A stretch of DNA of 64,000 nucleotides, taken from positions 3,003,778 to 3,067,777 of the forward strand of contig NZ_KE386569.1 of assembly GCF_000427625.1 (NCBI RefSeq). Direction: 5' to 3'. Source of the stretch: Methylobacter luteus IMV-B-3098. GTDB taxonomy: Bacteria; Pseudomonadota; Gammaproteobacteria; Methylococcales; Methylomonadaceae. The translations under genes were made by a program, and so were the position numbers. Below, piece by piece: positions 8,827 to 17,568 of the stretch. How positions within the stretch are numbered: the stretch's first letter is position 1; each line of letters opens with the position of its first letter. Under the pieces are notes generated by a model. That model was not told the DNA's origin. It did no database searches and saw only the letters and a program-made list of their open reading frames with translations.

Positions 8827-9535
8827 ATCCATCACGATTGACGGTAAGATCATCCCTTTTGAGGACGGCCAGACCATCATTGAGGCCGCGACCGCCGCGG
8901 GCGTTTATATTCCGCATTTATGCCATCATCCTGAATTCACGCCGCACGGCAGCTGCAAGTTGTGCACGGTGACCGTGAATGGCCGGGCCTGTTCGGCCTG
9001 CACGTTCCCGGCTATGGACGACCAGGAAATACTCAATGATACCAAGGAGCTGAATGACGACCGGCGCAGAATCACGCAAATGCTGTTCGTGGAAGGCAAC
9101 CATTTGTGCCCCGGTTGCGAGAAAAGCGGCAATTGCCAGCTGCAGGCCGTCGGTTATTATCTGAACATGCTCGACAATCATTTCCTGCATTTCTTCCAGC
9201 CGCGCGAACTCGACGCCTCGCATCCTGATATATTGGTCGATCTGAACCGCTGCATCTTTTGCACGTTATGCGTGCGTGCCAGCCACAGGGATGGCAAGGA
9301 CGTGTTTGCGATCAGCGGCCGCGGCATCAACAAGCGCCTGATCTTCAATGCTGAAAGCGGGCTGTTAAAAGATACCGCTCTGGATGTCAACGATCAGGCT
9401 GCGCATATCTGCCCCACCGGGGCCATTTTGGTCAAGCGCACTGGTTTTACTGTCCCGATCGGCGAGCGCCAGTTTGATCACAAGGATATTTCAGAAATCA
9501 GCCTGGAACAGGAGCAGGGCGATCATGGCCGATAA
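8819..9535 (+). CDS. hoxU: NAD-reducing hydrogenase diaphorase subunit HoxU
   Basis: HoxU is the small Fe-S subunit that connects HoxF to the hydrogenase dimer and resembles the N-terminal part of NuoG. The [2Fe-2S] motif is CHHPEFTPHGSCKLC followed by CSAC. The H-LCPGCEKSGNC segment near residues 95-108 supplies the His/Cys-ligated [4Fe-4S] cluster, and CIFCTLC with a later CPTG supplies another. It overlaps the hoxF stop by eight bases. The length of 238 residues is typical. Confidence 0.95.
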   Translation: MTKSITIDGKIIPFEDGQTIIEAATAAGVYIPHLCHHPEFTPHGSCKLCTVTVNGRACSACTFPAMDDQEILNDTKELNDDRRRITQMLFVEGNHLCPGCEKSGNCQLQAVGYYLNMLDNHFLHFFQPRELDASHPDILVDLNRCIFCTLCVRASHRDGKDVFAISGRGINKRLIFNAESGLLKDTALDVNDQAAHICPTGAILVKRTGFTVPIGERQFDHKDISEISLEQEQGDHGR

Positions 9536-10064
9536 AATCAAAGTGGCAACCGTATCACTGGCAGGCTGTTTCGGTTGCCATATGTCGTTGCTTGATATTG
9601 ATGAGCGTCTGTTGCAGTTGGCCGATCTGGTTGCATTCGACCGGTCGCCCATCACCGATATAAAGCGTTGCACCGAATGCGATATCGGCCTTATCGAGGG
9701 TGGGGTTTGCAATTCGGAAAATGTTCATACCCTGCGCGAATTTCGCAAACACTGCAAGATTCTGGTGGCTGTCGGAGCCTGCGCCATTAACGGCGGCCTG
9801 CCCGGGTACAGAAACTATATTCCGCTGGAAGAATGTCTGAGCGAGTCTTATCTGGACGGAATCGGTGTGGAAAACCCGCAAATACCCAGCGATCCTGAGT
9901 TGCCTTTGTTGCTGGACAAGGTGTATCCGGTGCATGAAGTCGTCAAGATCGATTACTTCCTGCCGGGCTGTCCGCCGGCGGCTGATGTCTTCTGGAAGTT
10001 TTTGACCGATGTGCTGGATGGGCGTGATCCATCGCTGCCTTATGAACTGATTCACTACGACTAG
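9525..10064 (+). CDS. hoxY: NAD-reducing hydrogenase small subunit HoxY
   Basis: HoxY is the small [NiFe]-hydrogenase subunit that holds the proximal [4Fe-4S] cluster. Ligand motifs are visible: LAGCFGCH near residue 13, EGGVCNSE, VGACA and FLPGCPP. The frame is open far upstream, but the ATG chosen is 11 bases inside hoxU and follows GGAGCAGGG, giving MADKIKVATVSLAGCFGCH as expected for the family. The 179-residue length is typical of the soluble NAD-reducing type, which lacks the long C-terminal extension and Tat signal of membrane-bound small subunits. Confidence 0.95.
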   Translation: MADKIKVATVSLAGCFGCHMSLLDIDERLLQLADLVAFDRSPITDIKRCTECDIGLIEGGVCNSENVHTLREFRKHCKILVAVGACAINGGLPGYRNYIPLEECLSESYLDGIGVENPQIPSDPELPLLLDKVYPVHEVVKIDYFLPGCPPAADVFWKFLTDVLDGRDPSLPYELIHYD

Positions 10065-10070
10065 GCAATT

Positions 10071-11573
10071 ATGTACGACTATTTAGAAACGGCCGAAAAT
10101 CCGGAAAATCTGAGGCGCGTCGCCGTCGATCCGGTCTCGCGCGTCGAAGGGCACGGCAAGATCACCTTGCTGTTGGATCAGGACAATCAAGTCAAACAGG
10201 CACGGCTGCATATCGTCGAATTCCGCGGATTCGAGCGCTTTATTCAGGGCAGGCCCTACTGGGAATTGCCGGTTATCGTGCAGCGCCTGTGCGGCATTTG
10301 CCCGGTCAGCCATCATCTGGCCGCCGGCAAGGCTATCGATCAATTAGTCGGCGTTGACCCGCAGAATTTGCCGCCCGCTGCAGACAAGCTCCGACGCTTG
10401 TTGCACTTCGGACAGGTTCTTCAGTCCCATGCCTTGCATTTCTTTCATCTGTCCAGCCCGGATTTGCTGTTCGGTTTTGAAAGTGATATCAATAAGCGCA
10501 ATATCATTGCCGTCCTGGATCAATATCCGGACATCGGCCTGCAGGGCGTCAAACTGCGCAAATACGGCCAGGAAGTCATCCGCATGATTACCGGCAAACG
10601 CATACATGGGACCGGCGCCATCGCCGGCGGCATGAACAAGGCGCTGACCCAGGCAGAGCGCAACTATCTGCTACAGGATGTCGAACAGATGATAGCCTGG
10701 GCGGCAGGGGCTGTGGAACTGGTTAAGAAAATACATGGCTCCAATCTGCCGTATTATGACGAGTTTGCCACCATACGCAGCAATTACCTCGGCTTGACCA
10801 GGCCAGACGGTGCGCTGGAGCTGTATCATGGCGGCCTGCGCGCCAAGAATGATAAAGGCGAGGTTATCATCGATCATGTCGATTATTGCCGATATAACGA
10901 CTATATCCATGAAGAGGTGCGCTCATGGAGCTATATGAAATTTCCTTATCTGTTGTCGCTGGGCAAGGAAAAAGGCTGGTATCGCGTAGGGCCGCTGGCA
11001 CGCGTCAATAACTGCAATTTCATCGATACGCCATTGGCGGAAGCCGAGCGGCTGGAATTCAAAATGCATGGAGGTGAAGCCATGGTGCATAGCACGCTGG
11101 CCTTTCACTGGGCGCGGATGATCGAATCCCTGCATTGCGCCGAACGCATCAAGGAACTACTGAACGATCCCGAAATCATGAGCGATGATCTGGTCACGCA
11201 AGGCGAAAAACACTATGAAGGCATCGGCGTGATCGAGGCGCCGCGGGGCACGTTGTTTCATCATTATCAGGTTAATGAAGATGACCTCGTCACCAAGGTG
11301 AACCTGATTGTCTCGACGACCAGCAATAATATGGCCATGAATGAGTCCGTGCGGCAGGTCGCGGCGGAGTATCTGTCCGGCCAGGAGTTGACAGAGCCGT
11401 TACTAAACAATCTGGAAGTCGCTGTTCGTGCCTATGATCCCTGTTTGTCCTGCGCGACGCACGCCGTAGGCAGAATGCCGTTGCAGCTGGAATTGATCGA
11501 TGCGGAAGGCAGGCTGATCGATAAACTGGTCAGGCACAGCGACGGCGAATTTGAGCATAACCTGGATGGTTAA
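10071..11573 (+). CDS. hoxH: NAD-reducing hydrogenase large subunit HoxH
   Basis: HoxH carries the NiFe(CN)2CO active site and splits or forms H2. The L1 motif RLCGICPVSHH lies near residues 70-80, and the L2 motif DPCLSCATH lies near 456-464. A 36-residue tail follows the L2 histidine. In this family the tail is removed by a maturation endopeptidase after nickel insertion; the next gene encodes such a protease. VDPVSRVEGHG at the N-terminus is the usual large-subunit start. It begins six bases after hoxY. Confidence 0.96.
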   Translation: MYDYLETAENPENLRRVAVDPVSRVEGHGKITLLLDQDNQVKQARLHIVEFRGFERFIQGRPYWELPVIVQRLCGICPVSHHLAAGKAIDQLVGVDPQNLPPAADKLRRLLHFGQVLQSHALHFFHLSSPDLLFGFESDINKRNIIAVLDQYPDIGLQGVKLRKYGQEVIRMITGKRIHGTGAIAGGMNKALTQAERNYLLQDVEQMIAWAAGAVELVKKIHGSNLPYYDEFATIRSNYLGLTRPDGALELYHGGLRAKNDKGEVIIDHVDYCRYNDYIHEEVRSWSYMKFPYLLSLGKEKGWYRVGPLARVNNCNFIDTPLAEAERLEFKMHGGEAMVHSTLAFHWARMIESLHCAERIKELLNDPEIMSDDLVTQGEKHYEGIGVIEAPRGTLFHHYQVNEDDLVTKVNLIVSTTSNNMAMNESVRQVAAEYLSGQELTEPLLNNLEVAVRAYDPCLSCATHAVGRMPLQLELIDAEGRLIDKLVRHSDGEFEHNLDG

Positions 11574-12066
11574 GCCGGTTCTGTTGTTTGGTTACGGCAA
11601 TCTCAGTCGCGGTGACGATGCCTTGGGGCCGCGGCTGCTGGAGTTTGTGGAATCCCGCTTGGATCTGGACGATATCGATATACTGTCTGATTTTCAGTTG
11701 CAGATCGAACATGCACTGGATCTTGAGAACAGAGCCTTGGTCTTGTTTGTCGATGCGTCCGTATCCTGCTCAAGCGTATTTGACTTTACCGAGCTAAAAT
11801 CCGCCCGGGACAAAAGCTATAGCACGCATACGCTCAGCCCGTCTGCGGTTCTGGCCGTATATCAGGCTGTCAAAAAGCAAATGCCTCCACCGTGTTTTCT
11901 GTTGAGCATCAAGGCTCAGCAGTTTGAACTCGGCTCCGGGTTGAGTCCTGAAGCCGAGATTTGTTTAATGCTGGCCAGTCAGTTCGCGGCGCTGTTATTA
12001 GACAATCCGGCACTTGGTTTCTGGCGGCAGCAGGCAAAGTCATGCAGGGAGAAAAACCATGCATGA
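11566..12066 (+). CDS. hoxW: hydrogenase maturation endopeptidase, HoxW/HyaD family
   Basis: This is predicted to cut the C-terminal tail from HoxH after nickel insertion. The N-terminal LLFGYGNLSRGDDALGPRLL is the family signature, including the Asp that contacts nickel; LFVDASVS holds the second acidic ligand region, and STHTLSPSAVL matches the HxLSP motif. The ATG at 11566 overlaps the hoxH stop; the frame reaches back to a TTG at 11551. Length 166 residues is normal. Gene position directly after hoxH supports the specificity. Confidence 0.88.
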   Translation: MVKPVLLFGYGNLSRGDDALGPRLLEFVESRLDLDDIDILSDFQLQIEHALDLENRALVLFVDASVSCSSVFDFTELKSARDKSYSTHTLSPSAVLAVYQAVKKQMPPPCFLLSIKAQQFELGSGLSPEAEICLMLASQFAALLLDNPALGFWRQQAKSCREKNHA

Positions 12067-12349
12067 CTTGTCATTGGTTACGGAAGGCGATGACAAACCG
12101 CTCAAGTACCCTGACATGTTTCATGCGGCGGGTTTAATGCTGCTCAACAAGATAGACTTGCGGCCTTATGTCGACCTTGGTGTCGAGCGCTACATGCGAT
12201 ATGCCAGACAGATGAATCCCGCCATTCAGAGCATCAAACTGTCGGCGGCCAAAGGCGATAATTTCTTCGGCTGGATCGACCGGTTAGCTCAGAATCAAGC
12301 CGGAGTTATAGCGGCCGATTATCTGGAGCAGGCTGATTTTATAAATTGA
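12059..12349 (+). pseudogene. hypB: C-terminal fragment of hydrogenase maturation GTPase HypB
   Basis: The 96-residue product reads TEGDDKPLKYPDMFHAAG, then LLNKIDLRPYVD, and ends with a helical tail. This is the second half of HypB, the GTPase that helps deliver nickel to hydrogenase. The NKID (G4) motif is present, but the P-loop, the switch regions and the metal-binding N-terminus are missing. The reading frame begins with its own ATG eight bases inside hoxW, behind a GGGAGAAA ribosome site, so it may still be translated. The upstream half is not elsewhere in the window. A deletion that joined hoxW to the hypB tail is the simplest explanation; a functional short protein cannot be excluded. 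Confidence 0.75.
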
Positions 12350-12374
12350 CATGCCCAAAATGCCCATATAGAAT
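12346..12374 (+). promoter_or_regulatory. sigma-70 promoter of the cold-shock gene
   Basis: A perfect -35 hexamer TTGACA is followed after exactly 17 bases by TAGAAT, a one-mismatch -10. It overlaps the hypB-fragment stop codon. Transcription from here would give a 5' leader of roughly 150 bases before the cold-shock ATG. Long leaders of this kind are typical of cspA mRNAs, where they act as temperature-responsive structures. Confidence 0.7.
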
Positions 12375-12529
12375 GCACGTTAGCTTGAAATACGATTTAC
12401 CGCATGTTTATCTTTACGAAGTTCCTCTGTAGTTGCTCGTCCTGTTTATCATTAAGTAATTCTTCATTTCCCAGCTCCACCAGCCTTAACAGGCTAAATT
12501 ACTAATTTTTATTTAATAGGATTGCAATT

Positions 12530-12739
12530 ATGGCTTCCATGACTACTGGTACCGTTAAATGGTTTAACTCTGAAAAAGGCTTCGGCTTTATTCAACAAGA
12601 AAACGGTCCTGATGTGTTTGTTCACTTCCGCAACATTAACGGCTCCGGCTTTAAGTCCCTTGATGAAGGGCAAAGAGTGCAGTTTGTTGTAACTCAAGGC
12701 CAAAAAGGCCCGCAAGCAGAAGAAGTAACCGTTCTCTAA
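12530..12739 (+). CDS. cold-shock protein, CspA family
   Basis: The 69-residue single-stranded nucleic-acid-binding protein has the five-strand OB fold of CspA. RNP1 is KGFGFI and RNP2 is VFVHF, both intact, and [15 protein letters not shown] is the family signature. A second ATG nine bases downstream (MTTGTVKWF) is an alternative start; ATAGGA lies eight bases before the first. The strong upstream promoter, long leader and tight terminator define a single-gene unit. Which csp paralogue it is cannot be decided from the sequence. Confidence 0.95.
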   Translation: MASMTTGTVKWFNSEKGFGFIQQENGPDVFVHFRNINGSGFKSLDEGQRVQFVVTQGQKGPQAEEVTVL

Positions 12740-12753
12740 TTGCGCAAAATCCA

Positions 12754-12789
12754 AGCCGTAGCAGTCGAAAGGCTGCTACGGCTTTTTTA
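12754..12789 (+). terminator. rho-independent terminator of the cold-shock gene
   Basis: AGCCGTAGCAG and CTGCTACGGCT form a perfect 11-bp stem around an 8-base loop, followed at once by a run of six T. It starts 14 bases after the csp stop codon. Confidence 0.92.
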
Positions 12790-12814
12790 TATCCGCTTGT
12801 TCAAGCGCGGCAAG

Positions 12815-13330
12815 TTACTCATATTTCCTGCCGTTATAGGCTAGCCATCCGCCCTCATGCTGACTTTGCGGATCATGATGCGTCCAGTGTATGACGCCGC
12901 CTTTATTGTTCCACTCATACTCGCCAGAAAAACTGATCATCGATCCTTCTCTGATGCCCTCGACTCTGGGCGCTAGATCGATATTGTGCGCGATCAGTAC
13001 GGATTGGCCTGAACTCAGCCGTACGATAAAGCGCTGATGCCTCGAACCATTGGTATCATCAGGCAGTGTTTTTATAATCGTGCCGGTTTGCCTGACCTGA
13101 ATATTGCCGCGTTGATTCTCGAAAGCGTCAGTTAATACGCTTAGATCAGTAAAGTCTTGAACGTCGCCTTGCCGATCTTCAGAATCATCCGTTAAGCCTT
13201 TTAGGCTGGTAAGATCGCCTTTGTCAGCCGAGGCCGGCTTATTTTCACAGCCTGGCAGCATCAAGCCTGCGCTACCGGCAATCAAAAGCGCCAGGATTGA
13301 TTTTCTGATCAAAGCTGTAGCTGACTGCAT
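12815..13330 (-). CDS. DUF3465 family putative lipoprotein
   Basis: The 171-residue protein starts with a signal peptide (MQSATALIRKSILALLIAGSAG), followed by LPGC, a plausible but not ideal lipobox. The last ~95 residues, RHQRFIVRLSSGQSVLIAHNIDLAPRV and then VIHWTHHDPQSQHEGGWL, match DUF3465, a small OB-fold-like domain. The region between is acidic and probably disordered. The start ATG overlaps the purN stop by one base, so it is in one unit with purN. The function of this family is not known to me. Confidence 0.7.
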   Translation of the reverse strand: MQSATALIRKSILALLIAGSAGLMLPGCENKPASADKGDLTSLKGLTDDSEDRQGDVQDFTDLSVLTDAFENQRGNIQVRQTGTIIKTLPDDTNGSRHQRFIVRLSSGQSVLIAHNIDLAPRVEGIREGSMISFSGEYEWNNKGGVIHWTHHDPQSQHEGGWLAYNGRKYE

Positions 13331-13914
13331 TATAGTTTTCCCTCAATGATGTCCTTAAGCGTCTCCAGATAAAGATCACCTTCCGTAGCTTGTACTCGTG
13401 CCCGTAAAGATGCGACTGTATCATCCGGCAAAACCGGCACATGGCTCTGCTTGAGCACAGGGCCTTCGTCATAGCGGTCATTGATCAGATGCACGGATGC
13501 GCCGGAAACCGCATCGCCCGATTTCAGCACGGCTTCGTGGACGCGATCGCCATAGAGGCCCTGACCGCCGTGTTTCGGCAAAAGAGCCGGATGTATATTC
13601 AGGATATGGTCGTTAAAGCGGGCCAGCGTATGTGGGCCGATTTTTTTCATATAACCCGATAGCACGACAAGATCGGTCTGGGCTTCAATCAGTGCATTCA
13701 TAATCGCCAAGTCTTCGCTTTCCGGATCGGGATGCGTTTTGGCATTGATCAAATGCACGGGAATGCTCTGCTCCTGGCACCAGCTCAATATGGCCGAATC
13801 GGAATTGTTGGTGATGACCACGCCCAATTCGGCGGTCAAGGTTTTTTGCTTAATAGCGGCGATGATGTGTCTGGCGGAAGAGCCACCGTGTGAGGCGATA
13901 AAGCTGATTCTCAT
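13330..13914 (-). CDS. purN: phosphoribosylglycinamide formyltransferase
   Basis: PurN transfers a formyl group from 10-formyl-THF to GAR in purine synthesis. The catalytic Asn and His lie in ILNIHPALLPKHGG (near residues 105-118), and the catalytic Asp in YDEGPVL near 142-148. The glycine-rich SHGGSSARHI replaces the more usual SGxGSN start. The 194 residues are slightly short for the family. It is cotranscribed with the downstream DUF3465 gene; no purM is seen next to it, unlike the common purMN arrangement. Confidence 0.88.
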   Translation of the reverse strand: MRISFIASHGGSSARHIIAAIKQKTLTAELGVVITNNSDSAILSWCQEQSIPVHLINAKTHPDPESEDLAIMNALIEAQTDLVVLSGYMKKIGPHTLARFNDHILNIHPALLPKHGGQGLYGDRVHEAVLKSGDAVSGASVHLINDRYDEGPVLKQSHVPVLPDDTVASLRARVQATEGDLYLETLKDIIEGKL

Positions 13915-14627
13915 GAGTATTGATTTTTTATAGGTTAATCAAAAAAGTGTATGTTCAACATATTCTAGGCAATTGTTCGCCGCTCAATTAAGTTCAGAAC
14001 ACGGCTGATGTCCAGCATCGATATTAACGCAACCAGACCTTGTGCGTGCTTGTATTTTATCAGACTTATGCGGCAGGCCTGTTGACCTGACGGATAGCCA
14101 CGCAAGATCTTCGAGCTTCTTCTGGTTGCATTTTAAGTGGTCGGGCTGACTTTTTTAATGAGCGGAAAATTGATTTGGCCTTTGCGCACTAAAAGTACCC
14201 GCATCGGCAGAAAAGCTGATAATTTGTCCGGGATGAGCTGGGTACATATAAATTATCCTAAAAATTTTGCCGCTTGCGGTTGATCGAGGGAGAGTCGGCC
14301 GCCATGAGGCGATATTTTTTCATGGCTGTACACGTTAAAGCCAGCTGTTTTTTATTTGCTGATGGGTTCAATTGCCTGATCAAGCCCTCGCTGGTATTAG
14401 CAATCCTGCCTTTTGGCTCATGTCGCCGGGCAAGGCACACAACAAAAAGGTGAAACCTCGTTCCCTGAACGAAACCTTTAAGATCAATCTATATAGTGTT
14501 CTTTGTTGATATTCAAACTTTTGACCCCATAGTTTAAGGGTGTTTTTAGCTGTAACTAAAAAATTAGACAGTATATAATCCAACGTTTTGAATCAATTTT
14601 TTACTAAATACAACACCGGAAAAAAAT
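13915..14627. other. 713-base intergenic region before secA
   Basis: No credible gene is found here. On the minus strand near 13970-14070 a short frame reads GLVALISMLDISRVLN, which looks a little like the end of a CheW-type domain, but it is broken by stops upstream and cannot be assigned. The last 100 bases are AT-rich and presumably carry the secA promoter. This gap separates secA from the lpxC-dciA block it usually adjoins. Confidence 0.4.
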
Positions 14628-17336
14628 ATGCTCGGTAAGCTGGTTAGATTAGTTGTAGGAAGCCGTAATGAAAGGCTTATAAAGAATAAAAGGAAGTTGG
14701 TCAAAAAGATCAATGCATTAGCTTCTGAATACGAAAAATTATCTGATGAGGCCCTAAAGGCGAAAACGCAGGAGTTTCGTGATCGTCTAGCGCAAGGCGA
14801 AAAGCTCGATAACCTGCTTCCCGAGGCATTCGCAACAGTCAGAGAGGCGTCTACGCGCGTCTTTGGCATGCGTCATTTCGATGTACAGCTAATCGGCGGC
14901 ATGATCCTGCATGACGGCAAAATCGCTGAAATGAAAACCGGTGAAGGTAAAACCCTGATGGCGACGCTAGCGGCCTATTTGAATGCGTTGCCGGGCCACG
15001 GCGTGCATGTCGTGACTGTCAATGATTATTTGGCTAAGCGCGACTCGGAGTGGATGGGTCGCCTGTACAGCTTTTTAGGATTGACGACCGGTGTCATCGT
15101 CAGCCAATTGGATAGCCGTGAGCGGCGCCAGGCTTATGCGGCCGATATTACCTACGGAACCAACAACGAATTCGGCTTTGACTATCTGCGCGACAATATG
15201 GCATTCAGTCTGGAGCAGAAAGTTCAGCGTGATCTGCATTTTGCCATCGTCGACGAGGTGGATTCGATCCTGATCGATGAAGCCAGAACACCGCTGATCA
15301 TCTCCGGTCCTACCGAGGAAGGCACCGAAGTTTATGTCAAGACTAATGAGATCATACCGTTCCTGACCAAGCAGGAAAAAGAGGGCGAGAAAGGCGATTA
15401 TACGGTCGATGAGAAAGTCCGCCAGATCTATCTGACCGAAGAAGGCCATGAGCGCGTAGAGCGCTTGATGGTCGAGCATGGCCTGATGGCGGAAGGCAGC
15501 AGTCTTTACGATGCGGCCAACATCCGCCTGATGCATTATCTGAACGCATCTCTACGGGCGCACGTGCTGTTTCAAAGAGATGTCGATTACATCGTCGCTA
15601 ATAATGAAGTGGTCATCGTCGATGAATTCACCGGTCGTATCATGCCGGGCCGGCGTTGGTCAGAAGGCTTGCATCAGGCGATTGAAGCGAAAGAGCATGT
15701 CGCGATCCAGAATGAAAACCAGACATTGGCTTCGATTACCTTCCAGAACTATTTTCGCTTGTATCATAAGCTTTCAGGCATGACCGGTACAGCTGATACC
15801 GAAGCGTTCGAGCTGAACAAAATTTACGGTCTTGAAGTGGTCGTGGTGCCGACGCATCGTCCTATGATTCGTAAGGACCTGGGTGATGTGGTTTATCTGA
15901 CCGCACGTGAAAAATATGAAGCCGTTGCCAAAGATATTAAGGCCTGCGTCGAGCGCGGCCAACCGGTTCTGGTCGGTACGACATCAATCGAGAACTCGGA
16001 GCGGCTATCGGCGTTACTGAAAAAGCAGGGCATCAAACATGAAGTGCTCAATGCCAAGCAGCATGAGCGTGAAGCGCATATTGTCGCACAGGCAGGTATG
16101 CCTGGCGCCGTCACGATCGCGACCAACATGGCCGGACGCGGAACCGATATCGTGCTCGGCGGTAACCTGGAGACGGAACTGGCTGCTTTGGGTGAAGATG
16201 AGGCTGAGTCTGAGAAGGAAAGAATTCGCGGCGCCTGGCTGGACAGACATGAGCAGGTCATCGCTAGCGGCGGTTTACATGTGATTGGGTCGGAGCGTCA
16301 CGAATCGCGTCGTATCGACAATCAGTTAAGAGGCCGTTCCGGCCGTCAGGGCGACCCGGGCTCAACGCGATTTTATCTGTCACTGGAAGATGATCTGATG
16401 CGTATTTTCGCTTCGGAGCGCGTAGCAGGCCTGATGCAGAAATTAGGCATGGGCGACGGAGAGGCGATCGAGCATCCGTGGGTAACACGTTCAATAGAAA
16501 ACGCCCAGCGCAAGGTCGAATCACGTAACTTTGATATCCGTAAGGAAATCCTTGCTTATGACGATGTCGCCAATGACCAGCGTAAAGTGATTTATGAACA
16601 ACGTAATGAACTGATGGCCGCGAAAGACGTTTCCGACATTGTTTCGGCGATACGCGGAGATGTCGTCAACAATGTCATTACGCAGTATATCCCGCCTAAA
16701 ACCATGGAAGAGCAGTGGGACATAAGCGGTCTGGAAGAACATTTGCATCAGGATTTCAATGTTCATATTCCCGTGCGCAAAATGCTTGATGAAGATCATA
16801 CGCTGCAGGAAGAATCCTTGCGCAATCGCATCATTGATATTCTGGAGCAAAACCATAAGGATAAGGAGCAGCAGATTTCCAAGGAAGTCTTACAGCATGT
16901 TGAAAAGTCGGTCATGCTGCAAGTCTTGGATAACAGTTGGAAAGAGCATCTGGCCGCCATGGACTACTTGCGTCAGGGTATCCACTTAAGAGGCTATGCG
17001 CAAAAAGATCCCAAGCAGGAATACAAGCGTGAAGCTTTCCAGATGTTCAGCAATCTTCTGGATCATATCAAATACGAAGTTATCACGATTTTGGCGAAAG
17101 TGCAGGTCCGTCAGGAAGAAGATGTGCAGGCTCTTGATGAGCAAATGCAGGCGCCAAAAGAGATGCATTTCGAACATGCGGAGGCCTCGGCTCTGGAAGA
17201 GTCGCCACAGGAGATTCCGGCAGAGGAAAAGGTTGCACAGCCTTTTGTCCGTGCCAGCGATAAAGTAGGACGCAACGACCCTTGCCCTTGCGGGTCAGGC
17301 ATGAAATATAAACAATGCCATGGTAAGTTAAGTTGA
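14628..17336 (+). CDS. secA: preprotein translocase ATPase SecA
   Basis: SecA is the motor that drives unfolded preproteins through SecYEG. The Walker A motif [11 protein letters not shown] is near residues 102-112 and the DEAD-like [12 protein letters not shown] near 207-218. The preprotein cross-linking domain and the helical scaffold (EMLAYDD-like [14 protein letters not shown]) follow. The C-terminus ends in the zinc-binding SecB-interaction motif [13 protein letters not shown] after an acidic linker. At 902 residues it is full length. Its partner secB is at 22.7 kb. A secM-like gene is not seen upstream. Confidence 0.98.
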   Translation: MLGKLVRLVVGSRNERLIKNKRKLVKKINALASEYEKLSDEALKAKTQEFRDRLAQGEKLDNLLPEAFATVREASTRVFGMRHFDVQLIGGMILHDGKIAEMKTGEGKTLMATLAAYLNALPGHGVHVVTVNDYLAKRDSEWMGRLYSFLGLTTGVIVSQLDSRERRQAYAADITYGTNNEFGFDYLRDNMAFSLEQKVQRDLHFAIVDEVDSILIDEARTPLIISGPTEEGTEVYVKTNEIIPFLTKQEKEGEKGDYTVDEKVRQIYLTEEGHERVERLMVEHGLMAEGSSLYDAANIRLMHYLNASLRAHVLFQRDVDYIVANNEVVIVDEFTGRIMPGRRWSEGLHQAIEAKEHVAIQNENQTLASITFQNYFRLYHKLSGMTGTADTEAFELNKIYGLEVVVVPTHRPMIRKDLGDVVYLTAREKYEAVAKDIKACVERGQPVLVGTTSIENSERLSALLKKQGIKHEVLNAKQHEREAHIVAQAGMPGAVTIATNMAGRGTDIVLGGNLETELAALGEDEAESEKERIRGAWLDRHEQVIASGGLHVIGSERHESRRIDNQLRGRSGRQGDPGSTRFYLSLEDDLMRIFASERVAGLMQKLGMGDGEAIEHPWVTRSIENAQRKVESRNFDIRKEILAYDDVANDQRKVIYEQRNELMAAKDVSDIVSAIRGDVVNNVITQYIPPKTMEEQWDISGLEEHLHQDFNVHIPVRKMLDEDHTLQEESLRNRIIDILEQNHKDKEQQISKEVLQHVEKSVMLQVLDNSWKEHLAAMDYLRQGIHLRGYAQKDPKQEYKREAFQMFSNLLDHIKYEVITILAKVQVRQEEDVQALDEQMQAPKEMHFEHAEASALEESPQEIPAEEKVAQPFVRASDKVGRNDPCPCGSGMKYKQCHGKLS

Positions 17337-17369
17337 TCCTTTAGATAATCCGCTTGCCGGCAGTTAAGC

Positions 17370-17437
17370 AAAAATGGCCGGAGAGATCGGGATAATATGT
17401 TCAAGTTACATGTTTTCCGATCTCTCCGGCCATTTTT
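17370..17437. terminator. long inverted repeat, bidirectional terminator after secA
   Basis: A perfect 21-bp inverted repeat whose core is TGGCCGGAGAGATCGG flanks a 26-base AT-rich loop. Runs of A on the left and T on the right arm ends make it a terminator in both directions. It starts 34 bases after the secA stop. The stem is longer than most intrinsic terminators. Confidence 0.75.
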
Positions 17438-17568
17438 GTATAAGCAGCCAACACTTAATGATCTTAAAAATTCCTGAAAAATAGCCATGCTCATGGTACC
17501 CAGACTTGATCAGGATGTGTTTAATAGTTAACATCGATTTCATATAAACTCCTCAAGTATTAAAAATT

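Noticed and set aside
13970-14070. Short minus-strand frame resembling the end of a CheW-like domain
   Set aside because: Only about 30 codons are open, upstream stops break it, and the resemblance is too short to support a call.
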